Assembly (NCBI GenBank): GCA_017523785.1
Contig: JAFWVX010000007.1
Location: forward strand, 1-64,000
Length of the DNA stretch: 64,000 bases
Direction: 5' to 3'
DNA from: Lachnospiraceae bacterium
GTDB lineage: Bacteria > Bacillota > Clostridia > Lachnospirales > Lachnospiraceae
Part shown: positions 25,971-35,400 of the stretch, piece by piece
How the letters are laid out: the number at the start of each line of letters is the position of its first letter
Position numbering within the stretch: the first letter of the stretch is position 1
Notes under the pieces: model-generated
The model's input: the letters and a program-made list of their open reading frames with translations, nothing else
What the model was told of the DNA's origin: nothing
Databases searched by the model: none
Program-made: the position numbers and the translations under genes

Positions 25971-27053
25971 CTATTTGTTGCTACTTTCGAAAGTTTGCAT
26001 GAATTCGGCGAGCGCCTTCACGCCTTCAAGTGTCATGGCGTTGTAGATAGATGCTCTGATACCTCCAAGCACTCTGTGACCTTTGAGATTTATCATACCA
26101 GCCTTCTTAGCCTCTTCAACGAATTTAGCCTCAAGTTCTTCACTTGGAAGATTGAATGTTACATTCATTATCGATCGAGATTTTTTATCTGCAAATGCTT
26201 TATATAAACTAGAGTTATCTAAAATGTCGTAGAGCATATTTGCCTTCTCAGTGTTTCTCTTTTCAAGTTCTTTAACTCCGCCTTGATTGATTACCCATTT
26301 AAACATTTCGCCTGCTACATAAATCGCAAATGTAGGTGGAGTGTTATACATAGAATTATTTTTCGAGTGTATATCATAACGAAGCATAGTAGGAACTTTC
26401 GATCTAACGTCTTCTCTTATGAACTTTTTATTTACGATGACAACAGTAAGTCCTGCAGGTCCAAGATTTTTTTGTGCTCCTGCATAAGCGAGTGCAAATT
26501 TTGTGTAGTCATAATCCTTTCCCAAAACATTTGAGCTCACATCAGCAACAAGTGGAACATCAATCTCTGGAAGTTTGTCGTACATGGTTCCGAATATAGT
26601 GTTGTTGGCTGTGATGTGAAGATATTTTGCTGACTTATCAAGTTTTGAATTGTCAATCTCTGGAATATATTTATACTTATCTACTTTTGAGTTAGTTATG
26701 TCAACAGCATTTGTCCACTTCTTTGCCTCTTCAAAAGCTTTATTTGCAAAATTTCCTGTCACAGCATAGTAAGTCAAATCATTTTCATCTGCAAGATTTA
26801 ATGGAACCATAGCGAACTGTGTACTGGCACCACCTTGCAAGAATAAAACATCAAAATCATCTCCAAGGCTCAATATCTTTTTTAAATTCTCTTTAGTTTC
26901 ATTTATAATCTTATCATAAGTTTTGGAGCGATGGCTCATCTCCATAACCGATAGTCCTTCCCCGTTAAAATTACAAATATTTTTTTGAATGCTCTCAAGA
27001 ACCTCAAGAGGCATTGCCGCAGGTCCAGCTGCAAAATTTAGAACTCTTTCCAT
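25971..27053 (-). CDS. serC: Phosphoserine aminotransferase
   Basis: Transaminates 3-phosphohydroxypyruvate with glutamate to phosphoserine. 360 residues, standard length. N-terminal LNFAAGPAAMP, SVMEMSHRS, FLQGGASTQF and the PLP lysine in YAGAQKNLGPAG are family signatures. First gene of the serC-serA-DUF1015-asnA unit. AAGGGG lies before the ATG, and a strong promoter is found upstream. Confidence 0.96.
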   Translation of the reverse strand: MERVLNFAAGPAAMPLEVLESIQKNICNFNGEGLSVMEMSHRSKTYDKIINETKENLKKILSLGDDFDVLFLQGGASTQFAMVPLNLADENDLTYYAVTGNFANKAFEEAKKWTNAVDITNSKVDKYKYIPEIDNSKLDKSAKYLHITANNTIFGTMYDKLPEIDVPLVADVSSNVLGKDYDYTKFALAYAGAQKNLGPAGLTVVIVNKKFIREDVRSKVPTMLRYDIHSKNNSMYNTPPTFAIYVAGEMFKWVINQGGVKELEKRNTEKANMLYDILDNSSLYKAFADKKSRSIMNVTFNLPSEELEAKFVEEAKKAGMINLKGHRVLGGIRASIYNAMTLEGVKALAEFMQTFESSNK

Positions 27054-27122
27054 ATTATGTCCCCTTATGATAAAACTTAAAATTAATAATACATATAAAT
27101 ATGCATTATCCCATAAAAAATT

Positions 27123-27151
27123 ATTATACTACATTTATCTGTGCTTTTCAA
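27123..27151 (-). promoter_or_regulatory. serC operon promoter
   Basis: Minus strand: -35 TTGAAA (27146-27151), 17-base spacer, -10 TATAAT (27123-27128), about 70 bases before the serC ATG. Confidence 0.75.
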
Positions 27152-27193
27152 ACCAAACAAAAATATGAGTTATATATAAATGAATATCCACTA

Positions 27194-27222
27194 TTGACAA
27201 TTTTTTTCAAATATGTTACTAT
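27194..27222 (+). promoter_or_regulatory. BCCT transporter promoter
   Basis: -35 TTGACA (27194-27199, consensus), 17-base spacer, -10 TACTAT (27217-27222), about 47 bases before the Shine-Dalgarno GGAGG and ATG at 27276. Confidence 0.8.
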
Positions 27223-27275
27223 GTTCAAAGTTAAAAATTTTTATTGAATTATGAACATATGTTATTGGAGGATTT

Positions 27276-28826
27276 ATGAGTAATTTTAAGTCAGAACTTA
27301 AGAAATTAGACATACCTATAATGATAGTGCCATTTGCACTCATCTTTTTTATCTGTCTATTTCTTTTTTTAAGACCAAATGAGACAAATGCTTTTATATC
27401 ATCAATCAAACCATTCTTTGGTGATACAATGTCACTAGTTTATTTATTTGTGAGTTTCGCGTTATTTTTAATTGCGATGTTTTTGTCATTTTCAAAATAC
27501 GGTGACATAGTGCTTGGAAAAAAAGGTGAGAAACCACTGTTCTCATTTTGGGGTTGGGGCGCAATGATGTTCTGTGCTGGCATGGCTGCAGATGTTCTCT
27601 ATTATGGATTCACTGAGTGGCTTAACTATTCACAGGAAACATACATCATTTCTCTCGGCAACCCATTTGATTTTTCTAATGTATATTCATTCTTCTTTTG
27701 GTCAAACTTTTGGGAATATCTTGTACTCGGAACTTGCTTCGCATTTATGATGCATGTTAGAAATAGAAGTAAACAAAAATATAGTGAGGCTATAAGACCT
27801 CTCATCGGAAAACATTCTGATGGTATAATAGGAAAAATAATTGATATATTTGCAACTATGGCTATAATAGCTGCTGTTGCTTGTTCACTCACTTTCACTG
27901 TGCCAGTAATCACAACTTGTTTAAATAGTTTGTTTGGAATTCCAAACACTCATGTTACTACTATTGTATTACTAATTCTCATATGTGTCATTTATAGTAT
28001 ATCACTTGCCAACGGACTTAAGGGTATCAAGTTTTTATCAAGTATTTGTGTATATGTATTTTTAGTATTCATTCTCTATGTATTTTTATTAGGCGGGGAA
28101 GCCAGATTCATTTTAGAAAGTACATTTAAACAACTTGGACTATTAATTGACAATCTTTTTGTTGTATTTACTGACATAGACCCAACAAGACAAAGTACCT
28201 TCGTTCAAGATTACTGTGTGTTCTATAATGCCTTCTGGCTCACTTGGGCTATAACTGTTCCATTCTTTATCGGAGTTATAAGTCGTGGAAGAACTATTAG
28301 ACAAACTATACTTGGCGGACTTGCATTCGCAGTTCCTGGTTGTGTGCTTTGCTTCTCAGTTCTTGCAAACTATTCTGAGAGTATACAAATATTTAACAAA
28401 ATAGATTTAATCTCTATCTACAATGAAACAGGAAATGCTTACACTGTAATTAGCGAAATTATAAACACGCTTCCATTCCCTAAGATTGCATTATTCATAC
28501 TTATAATCTCAATGATTTGCTTCAACGCAACTAGCTTTGACTCAATATCACTCACTTGTTCATACTATTCATATAAGAACTTAACAAATAACGAGACACC
28601 AAATAGATTTGTAAAGCAATTCTGGGCAATCCTCTTGATACTCTTCCCAATTGCACTCATATTCTCTGAAGGAACTGCCGCGAACCTTCAAAACATAGCC
28701 GTAATATTCGGCTTCCCTGGAGCAATACTCGTAATGCTAGTGGTGGCATCGTTCTTCAAAGATGCGAATAAATATCTTGAAGAAGAAAACAAAAATAATA
28801 ATAACAAATTTAAAAGAGGCGGTTAA
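27276..28826 (+). CDS. BCCT-family (betaine/choline/carnitine-type) transporter
   Basis: 516 residues, about 12 transmembrane helices, the LeuT-type fold of the BCCT family. AITVPFFIGVISRGRTIRQ is the family signature loop and helix 8 region; PLFSFWGWGAMMFCAGMAAD matches helix 3. The usual GMGxG sodium-site motif there reads GMAAD, and the tryptophan-rich segment before the signature is reduced (FYNAFWLTWA), so the substrate or coupling ion may differ from BetP/OpuD. It is alone on the plus strand, with its own promoter, GGAGG Shine-Dalgarno and terminator. Likely an uptake system for a quaternary-ammonium compound. Confidence 0.85.
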   Translation: MSNFKSELKKLDIPIMIVPFALIFFICLFLFLRPNETNAFISSIKPFFGDTMSLVYLFVSFALFLIAMFLSFSKYGDIVLGKKGEKPLFSFWGWGAMMFCAGMAADVLYYGFTEWLNYSQETYIISLGNPFDFSNVYSFFFWSNFWEYLVLGTCFAFMMHVRNRSKQKYSEAIRPLIGKHSDGIIGKIIDIFATMAIIAAVACSLTFTVPVITTCLNSLFGIPNTHVTTIVLLILICVIYSISLANGLKGIKFLSSICVYVFLVFILYVFLLGGEARFILESTFKQLGLLIDNLFVVFTDIDPTRQSTFVQDYCVFYNAFWLTWAITVPFFIGVISRGRTIRQTILGGLAFAVPGCVLCFSVLANYSESIQIFNKIDLISIYNETGNAYTVISEIINTLPFPKIALFILIISMICFNATSFDSISLTCSYYSYKNLTNNETPNRFVKQFWAILLILFPIALIFSEGTAANLQNIAVIFGFPGAILVMLVVASFFKDANKYLEEENKNNNNKFKRGG

Positions 28827-28977
28827 TTGCCGCCTCTTTTTTTAAGTATTCACTTATTGGTTCTTTTAAGCCAAATATATCAAAACAACAAAACATTATT
28901 GAAATGATACTTGGTGTTTTCTCATAATCAAAATATTTGTCTTTCGGTGAATGAGCTATAGTCATCGCTGACTGCAT
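28810..28977 (-). CDS. Small unknown protein
   Basis: 55 residues beginning MQSAMTIAHSPKDKYFDYEK. A GAGGAG Shine-Dalgarno seven bases before the ATG and the position 11 bases after the GNAT gene support a real gene, the last of a three-gene unit. Its 3' end overlaps the BCCT terminator and, by 17 bases, the BCCT reading frame, so it may be a truncated remnant of a longer protein. No domain recognised. Confidence 0.4.
   Translation of the reverse strand: MQSAMTIAHSPKDKYFDYEKTPSIISIMFCCFDIFGLKEPISEYLKKEAAINRLF
28812..28840. terminator. Terminator overlapping the BCCT stop codon
   Basis: AAAAGAGGCGG / CCGCCTCTTTT (11 perfect pairs, 7-base loop) followed by a T-run. The BCCT stop codon lies in the loop. 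Symmetrical enough to act on both strands. Confidence 0.9.
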
Positions 28978-28988
28978 TTTTTCACTCC

Positions 28989-29564
28989 TCAATGACTTAT
29001 TTTTACCAAATCCTCATCTACAAAATTGCAAAATTGAGAATTAATAAAAGATTTAGCATTCTCATAACAATCAAAAACGATATTTAGTATATTCTTCAAT
29101 TTTTTATATGTTAGATACTTATAATTAATACATAAAAGTTTATACCCAATAATTTTTTTTCCATCGCCCAAAGGCGGACACTTAAAAACAAAATCTAATT
29201 CTACGGCTCCAATTTTTTTATAATAATTTTCGTTATTCTCATTATCTACTGCAATTATTATATTTGTGAAATTTTCAGTCAAATTTTGAACTAATTTAAA
29301 TGCGTATCCCATTTTCCTATAATTTTTATCTGATACTAAGTACTCAAGATATATCACATCTTCAAAAATAAAATATAATGCAAAAGCTACAATTTTATTA
29401 TTTTCAGTCAAATACGAAATTTTATAATCATTACTAAATTTTTTTGCATTTTTAAGTAGTTCTTCTTTTTCTTCTATTTCATTAGCATTAAAATTATCAA
29501 CAATCAAATAGTAGAAATCATTAACATTTGTATCTTTAACATTTTTAATTACTATTGATTTCAT
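28989..29564 (-). CDS. GNAT-like acetyltransferase
   Basis: 191 residues. The core IVAFALYFIFEDVIYLEYLV, SDKNYRKMGYAFKLVQ (acetyl-CoA pyrophosphate loop, diverged from Q/RxxGxG/A) and NENNENYYKKIGAVELDFVF fits the GNAT fold. Substrate unknown. It begins one base after the stop of the membrane protein gene upstream, so the two are coupled. The codon use is strongly AT-rich, as in its neighbours. Confidence 0.65.
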   Translation of the reverse strand: MKSIVIKNVKDTNVNDFYYLIVDNFNANEIEEKEELLKNAKKFSNDYKISYLTENNKIVAFALYFIFEDVIYLEYLVSDKNYRKMGYAFKLVQNLTENFTNIIIAVDNENNENYYKKIGAVELDFVFKCPPLGDGKKIIGYKLLCINYKYLTYKKLKNILNIVFDCYENAKSFINSQFCNFVDEDLVKISH

Positions 29565-29565
29565 A

Positions 29566-30735
29566 TTAAAATTTATTATGTTTATATAATATTATAAATA
29601 TAAAAAGGAATGTTGAAAAAAGCGTTAGAAAACTCACAGTTACAGCTTTTCCTATTAAGATGTTTTCATATGTTAATATAAATTGGGCTATTTGTAATAT
29701 TGCCAATACAAAAGCAATAATATTTAATATTGTACCTTCAAGGTTAGAATATATTCCTTTTTTTATTTCAATCATTTGCTGTAAATGGTTGCTATTTTTT
29801 TCATATTCATCTCTTAACTCATTTGTTTTAAATATTTTTATGAGTTTGTCAGACACATACTGATCGAAATAATAACTAAAAATTTTATTATCCCATAAAA
29901 TAATTGTTTTTCCAAAGTTCTCTATCAGTTTTAATAGTTTCTTTGAAGATATTTTTCCATCGTTTGCTAAATTCTTAATTATAATATCATTTATTCGATA
30001 AATTGCAGAGTATTGCAATATTGCCAATTCAATAATATAATAATACATCGATTCAATGAAATTATTTTCTTCAAATCTATTCTTAAAGTCTTCACAAAGC
30101 ATAACAATTGCACGATCTGTTGCATATAATTCACAAAAATCATGTTTACATAAGTTATCTACAAAATTTTCATTGTATGCGGGATCTATATCAAAACTTT
30201 CATGAGTTCTTATTGATGATTCTCCACACAATAAGTAATTCAATTTGTACTTATTTTCTTTTATTATCTCACTATTTTTAGAGCCATTTATATATAAAAT
30301 CCGATATAAGCCATTTTTTATATAACCAATTAATGCTAAAAATTCATCTAAATTATATAGATTTTCATTATATTTAATTCTAATTTTATTTGTAAATACT
30401 ATATCACCAAGTTGGCTGTCTTCACCAAAAAATCTTTTAAATACAATATTTACAATCCCTAAGTTAGTATGAGCTTGTTCTGTGATAAATATTGAACAAT
30501 TTACATATTTAGAGTTTTCATCAGTAAATCCATCATCAAAATAATATAATAATTGTATTTCCCCTATATTAAATCTTTTTATTGTATTGACTATATTATT
30601 ATTGCAGGCATATTTCATCGAATTGCTTACAACATTAACAAAATCTTCAATACTTCTGTCCTTCGAAACCTGGATTCCTTTGGCATTATATTTTCCAGTC
30701 ACTGGTATTAAAATAAAAACATCAGAATTTTTCAT
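29566..30735 (-). CDS. Unknown protein with two C-terminal membrane helices
   Basis: 389 residues. A soluble N-terminal part (about 1-310) with no recognised domain and few obvious motifs, then two transmembrane helices (about 335-355, NIIAFVLAILQIAQFIL, and 365-385, FLTLFSTFLFIFIILY). The order (mixed domain, long helices, two C-terminal helices) recalls CorA or RMD1-like proteins, but no GMN motif is present. First gene of a three-gene unit with a GNAT protein and a 55-residue protein. Function unknown. Confidence 0.55.
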   Translation of the reverse strand: MKNSDVFILIPVTGKYNAKGIQVSKDRSIEDFVNVVSNSMKYACNNNIVNTIKRFNIGEIQLLYYFDDGFTDENSKYVNCSIFITEQAHTNLGIVNIVFKRFFGEDSQLGDIVFTNKIRIKYNENLYNLDEFLALIGYIKNGLYRILYINGSKNSEIIKENKYKLNYLLCGESSIRTHESFDIDPAYNENFVDNLCKHDFCELYATDRAIVMLCEDFKNRFEENNFIESMYYYIIELAILQYSAIYRINDIIIKNLANDGKISSKKLLKLIENFGKTIILWDNKIFSYYFDQYVSDKLIKIFKTNELRDEYEKNSNHLQQMIEIKKGIYSNLEGTILNIIAFVLAILQIAQFILTYENILIGKAVTVSFLTLFSTFLFIFIILYKHNKF

Positions 30736-30761
30736 TGTTATATTTTACCTCACTAATTATA

Positions 30762-31214
30762 TTATAACAGTTCATCCATCGCTTCATTGGCCAACTTGTC
30801 ACATCTCTCATTTTCGACATTGTCGGCGTGTCCTTTAACCCAGACGAAAGTGACTTTGTGTTTCTTTGTTAGTTTTATAAGTTCTTCCCATAAGTCTATA
30901 TTCTTAACCTCGTCTGACTTTCCTCTTCTAAAATCAGTCTTTATCCACTTATCTATCCATTTTTCATTGAAGGCACTCACAAGATATTTTGAGTCAGAGC
31001 TGAGTGTCACCTCGCAACTCTCCTTAAGTTCTTTGAGTGCAACTATCGCTGCCATCACTTCCATTTTATTGTTCGTGGTATCAGGAAATGCAGCCTTCAA
31101 TTCTTTTCTATGAACCTTTCCATCGCTATCTTCAAATTTAAGCACAACCCCATAGCCACCTGGTCCTGGGTTACCTCTCGATGCTCCATCTGTCCATATA
31201 TCTACATGCTTCAT
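30762..31214 (-). CDS. rnhA: Ribonuclease HI
   Basis: Cuts the RNA strand of RNA-DNA hybrids. 150 residues with all active-site positions: WTDGAS (Asp), NNKMEVMAA (Glu), LSSDSKYL (Asp) and WVKGHADNVENERCDKLA (His and Asp). Compact form with no hybrid-binding domain. Last gene of the long udp-to-rnhA cluster, one base after cdd. Confidence 0.95.
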   Translation of the reverse strand: MKHVDIWTDGASRGNPGPGGYGVVLKFEDSDGKVHRKELKAAFPDTTNNKMEVMAAIVALKELKESCEVTLSSDSKYLVSAFNEKWIDKWIKTDFRRGKSDEVKNIDLWEELIKLTKKHKVTFVWVKGHADNVENERCDKLANEAMDELL

Positions 31215-31215
31215 A

Positions 31216-31641
31216 CTAATTCTTTAACTTAAACCTATCTGGTAAAATTTCATTCATATTTAAAATTTTACTATCTAAAAGATTTCCTTCCTTATCCATC
31301 TTTGTCATTATAATCTTGAAACCATCATCGCAGAACTCACTCATAAACTGTCTGCAAACTCCACATGGTGATGCCATCTCATAGACATCTGAATTATCAT
31401 GACCTGTCACAATTGCGATTGCATCAAAATCTCTTTCGCCATTTTTTACAGCTTCTACAAATGCTGTTCTCTCAGCACAGATACTTGGACCAAAGGCACT
31501 ATTCTCTATGTTGCAGCCGAGATACATTTGTCCGTTGCCACAGAGTAATGCAGCACCAACCTTATATCCACTATAGGGGCTGTACGCTTTTTTTCTTATT
31601 TCAAATGCCTTGTTAATTAATCTAATATATTTCTCTTCCAT
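31216..31641 (-). CDS. cdd: Cytidine deaminase
   Basis: Deaminates cytidine and deoxycytidine to uridine and deoxyuridine. 141 residues. Zinc site: CNIENSAFGPSICAERTAF (Cys, Glu of CAE) and PCGVCRQFMSEF (PCxxC). Together with uridine phosphorylase and a uridine kinase-like gene in the same cluster it forms a pyrimidine salvage set. Confidence 0.95.
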   Translation of the reverse strand: MEEKYIRLINKAFEIRKKAYSPYSGYKVGAALLCGNGQMYLGCNIENSAFGPSICAERTAFVEAVKNGERDFDAIAIVTGHDNSDVYEMASPCGVCRQFMSEFCDDGFKIIMTKMDKEGNLLDSKILNMNEILPDRFKLKN

Positions 31642-31660
31642 AATCCTGCCTCATAATTAT

Positions 31661-32413
31661 TTAATCAACACCACGAATTTCAATATTTTGCACACTGTCT
31701 TTTATTATATCTTTAAAATGCTCTAGTTCTTCTCTCGTAAATGGTTTATATGGTAAATCTTTCATATCAGGTGCTGCCTTATAATTTTGTAAGAAATAAT
31801 TTTTTGCGCCTCTTATCATCTCTTTAATTTCGTAAAAGTCTTCATCTGAGTGCAGTCCTTTGACACAGGTGGTGCGGAACTCGTAGTCATTTGCCTTATT
31901 CATCAATAATGATATTGATTTTTTTAATTTAGATTTCCAAGCAGGCTCGCAAGCTTCTCCTGTGCAATCTGGGCGGATGATATCCGCCCCTACGGAATTA
32001 GAATCAACTCCCGCAACTTTTAGATAATTATTCCACCCTGCCTTTACATCCATTGCAAACCTATCCACAAGTTTATCGTCAATCAATTTCTCAATCATCT
32101 CAGGAAAGAATCCATTAGTATCAAGTTTAACTGGATAGCCTAGTTCTTTTATAGGTATAAGCAAATCCTCTATGTCCTTATTCAAAAGTGGTTCGCCACC
32201 TGTGATTGCAACACCATTGAGTTTTCCCTGTCTCTCTTTCAAAAAATCAAGTATCTGCTCTTTAGTAAAGGTTGGAAAATGCTCAGGGTGTAAAACTAAT
32301 TCCATATTGTGACAAAACGGACATCTCAGATTACAATTGCCAAAGAAAATAGTGCAGGCAATGTGACCTGGATAATCTAATAATGTTACTTTTTGTAAAC
32401 CTGATATAACCAT
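31661..32413 (-). CDS. nrdG: Anaerobic RNR-activating radical SAM protein (NrdG2 type) with a repeat insert
   Basis: 250 residues. Generates the glycyl radical on NrdD using a 4Fe-4S cluster bound by NCNLRCPFC (Cys27, Cys31, Cys34) and AdoMet (TGGEPLLN). This is the longer NrdG2 class (GLQKVTLLDYPGHIACTIFF start). Residues about 137-161 (DSNSVGADIIRPDCTGEACE and on) are encoded by palindromic repeats, a type A copy and a decayed type B copy, inserted between the MDVKAGWNNYLKVAG and SISLLMNKANDYEFRTT segments. Directly follows addA (stop and start adjacent). The nrdD partner is more than 20 kb away. Confidence 0.9.
   Translation of the reverse strand: MVISGLQKVTLLDYPGHIACTIFFGNCNLRCPFCHNMELVLHPEHFPTFTKEQILDFLKERQGKLNGVAITGGEPLLNKDIEDLLIPIKELGYPVKLDTNGFFPEMIEKLIDDKLVDRFAMDVKAGWNNYLKVAGVDSNSVGADIIRPDCTGEACEPAWKSKLKKSISLLMNKANDYEFRTTCVKGLHSDEDFYEIKEMIRGAKNYFLQNYKAAPDMKDLPYKPFTREELEHFKDIIKDSVQNIEIRGVD
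31943..31965 (-). repeat. Palindromic repeat, type B, decayed copy, inside nrdG
   Basis: AGGCTCGCAAGCTTCTCCTG plus TGC, diverged from the type B consensus but encoding TGEACEP in the same phase as GELREP in mtaB and GEQCEP in ruvX. Confidence 0.6.
31971..31993 (-). repeat. Palindromic repeat, type A (copy A2), inside nrdG
   Basis: GGGCGGATGATATCCGCCCC plus TAC, identical to copy A3 in ruvX. Reads VGADIIRP. Confidence 0.92.
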
Positions 32414-35400
32414 TTACTTCTCCTCTAAATCAATCGCCTTATCTAGTGCAAATGAATAAATATATTTGTGCTTAACTTTAAGACCAGTAAGTTCCTTAAG
32501 CACGTCAGCATAAATGTCTAACTGTATCTTATACTCATTTTTTAATTCTTCTTCAAGTTCTTTTTCATTTATATTCTTTGAACTCAGTCCATCTGTCTTA
32601 TAGTCAACTAATACTGCATACTCATCATTTCCATCTTTTTTTATGTAAAATGCATCTATTATACCTTGAATAATTATATTGTGTTCTTTCGACAAATCTT
32701 CATTGATAGTTATAGGAGTATTTTCAATTTTAGTTCTATACTCATTGATGTCATCCACACTAAAGAGTTTCATAAACTTATGTTCTCTATAGAGTTCTTC
32801 TTTCTTAAATGCCTCTGCCATCTCTTTTCCAAGATTTGTATTTAAGAATGCCTTAATCTTATCTGGTTTAACTATGTCAATCCAAGGTTTGTTGCCTACA
32901 ACACCATTACCTATTTCGCCAGTAAATTCATTCTTTGCATAATCATAGAACTGCATATATCTATGATAAGCATTACCTCTCTCGGTACTAAACTTCTTCT
33001 CCTCTTTAGAAGACAACTTTTCGCTTATTCTTTCACTCTCAGCATTCTTTTCTTTATCATCGTCACTACCTTCATCATTGTCATATAGTTTGCTGTTTGA
33101 CACATCACTCAATCTTAACTTTTCAAATAACTCTATGTCATGTTTCTCTTTCTTTATATCAGAAACAGACATCTTTGCTTTATCAATATTTTGATAATCA
33201 GAATACCCATAAGTGAATTTCAAGTTTTTATCTAAATGTTCACTATCTAATTTTTCAAATATTGAAATATCATTTTTATTTCCACTCAATAATTTCTTTT
33301 CCGCTTTTAAATCCTTATCTTCTTCGCTTACTATGTTTTCAAGTGTCAATTTATCCTCTACTCTAGAGTCAGCCTTATCAATATCTATTAAAACTCTTTC
33401 TATCTTACAATTCACAGTCTTTGGATTATAATTATTGAGTATTAATTGAAGGTAAGAATTGCAGTCAATATCTTTCTCAGCCTTTTCGTTACTTGCTGTT
33501 TCTTCCTTTGTGCTTTCCTTACCGCTTTCATTTTCCTTATCGTCACTAGGTTTTTGCTTACTTATTATATCACTATAGAATTTGTTTGCCTTTGTATATG
33601 ATATGGCGCCCTGACCTGTATTATGGGCACCTCCCACAATAATCAATCTCTCCTTAGGTCTTGTAAGAGCGACATAGAGTACTCGCATCTCTTCCTCTTT
33701 GATAGCCTTTTCTTTTTTGTTCTTTATTTTTATTTTCTTTTCAGTTTCTATACAGTATTTATTCTCTAGATCATATCCATCCATCGCTATTCCTAGTTCG
33801 GAATCAAACTGCACAGGCACACTCCTATACAAATCTCTCAAATTATAGTTGGAACCACAACCAGTTAAGATTACACATTTAAACTCAAGTCCTTTTGATG
33901 CATGAATTGACATAATTCGCACAACATCATCATTTTCATCACTAGTCTTAGCTAAACCCTTATCATCAAGTTTCTTTATCTTTTCAATATATCTCATGAA
34001 GTTAAATAATCCTACAAATGAAGTAGCTTCATAGTCCTTTGCGAACTCATATAGAGAATCAAGATTTGCATTTCTCATAATTCCATCATTCATAGATGCC
34101 ATTATGTTCTTAATATTAGTTAGAGAATAAACCTCGTTTATCAATGCGCTGATTCCAAGATATCTTGATTTCATTCTAAGCTTATTAAAAATATTTCTAT
34201 AATCCGTTAATTTTTTACTCAACAGCTCGAAATCAATTACGTCCTTACCATCATCATCTTTAAAATTCTCGCTGCATACATCTCTAAATTTCTTTACCTG
34301 CTCAATAATATTAGGCTCTCTATCATCAATATCTTTAGATAATTCTTTTCTCTTGTCTGTATACTTTGCTTCATCAAATTCATCTTTGCCCTTATTCTTC
34401 TTTATATACTTTTTAGTCTCTTCATCTAGACTTTCTTTCTTTTCCCTATTTTCCTTTTTTATAGTTTCCGCATACTTATCGTCTTTAATATACTTCATAT
34501 AGTTATAGAAATAATCAACATCATCTACAAGCCTTGCATGTCTATTACTAGTTGTCTTTATATGAGCATACTTAATAAATGCCAACTCCTGGTTAGTTAT
34601 TCCGATAATATCTGATGTTAAAACATTTGCAAGTGGAATATCCTGCCTATCGTTGTCTATAATATTCAAAATATCCACCATGAACCTAATCTCTATTCTA
34701 TTGAAAAATCCTTTCTTCATTTGAAGATAACAAGGAATATTATATTTAGACAGTGCATCCATATAAAAGTCCACTTTGGTTGATGGATTTCTCATGAGCA
34801 CAACTATATCATTATATTTCATACCCTCTTTGTCGTGCAGTTCTACTATCTTTTGAGCAACAAACTCTGCTTCCATCTTTGCCACTAAAGATTTTACTCC
34901 CTTTGTATCATCATTCACTTCTACATCATCATCTTTCTTTGTCTTATCACCTTTTTTTGTTTTATCATCTTTTTTAGCTGCATCATATTTCTTTTTATCG
35001 CATAATATATAAAGTTCTACCTTTTTACCGTTCTTTCTCTTCTTAATTTCTTCATCACTAAGTCCGCTATTATTATCTTTGGTTGGAGCAACTAGCATTC
35101 CATTTGCCTCGTAGTCAATCTTTCCAAAGTCCTTAGTCATACACTCTTTAAATAATTCATTGACAAATCCAATAATCTTATAACTACTTCTATAGTTTAT
35201 ATCCATAGTTATAAGTTTGCCTTCTTTGCTATTTGAATCATTATATAAATCAAACTTATCAACAAATAGCTGTGGATTAGCATTTCTAAATGCATATATA
35301 CTCTGCTTTACATCCCCAACCATAAATACATTTGTTCCACTAGATATAGCACTAATTATCTTTTCTTGTATATCATTTGTATCTTGGTACTCATCCACGA

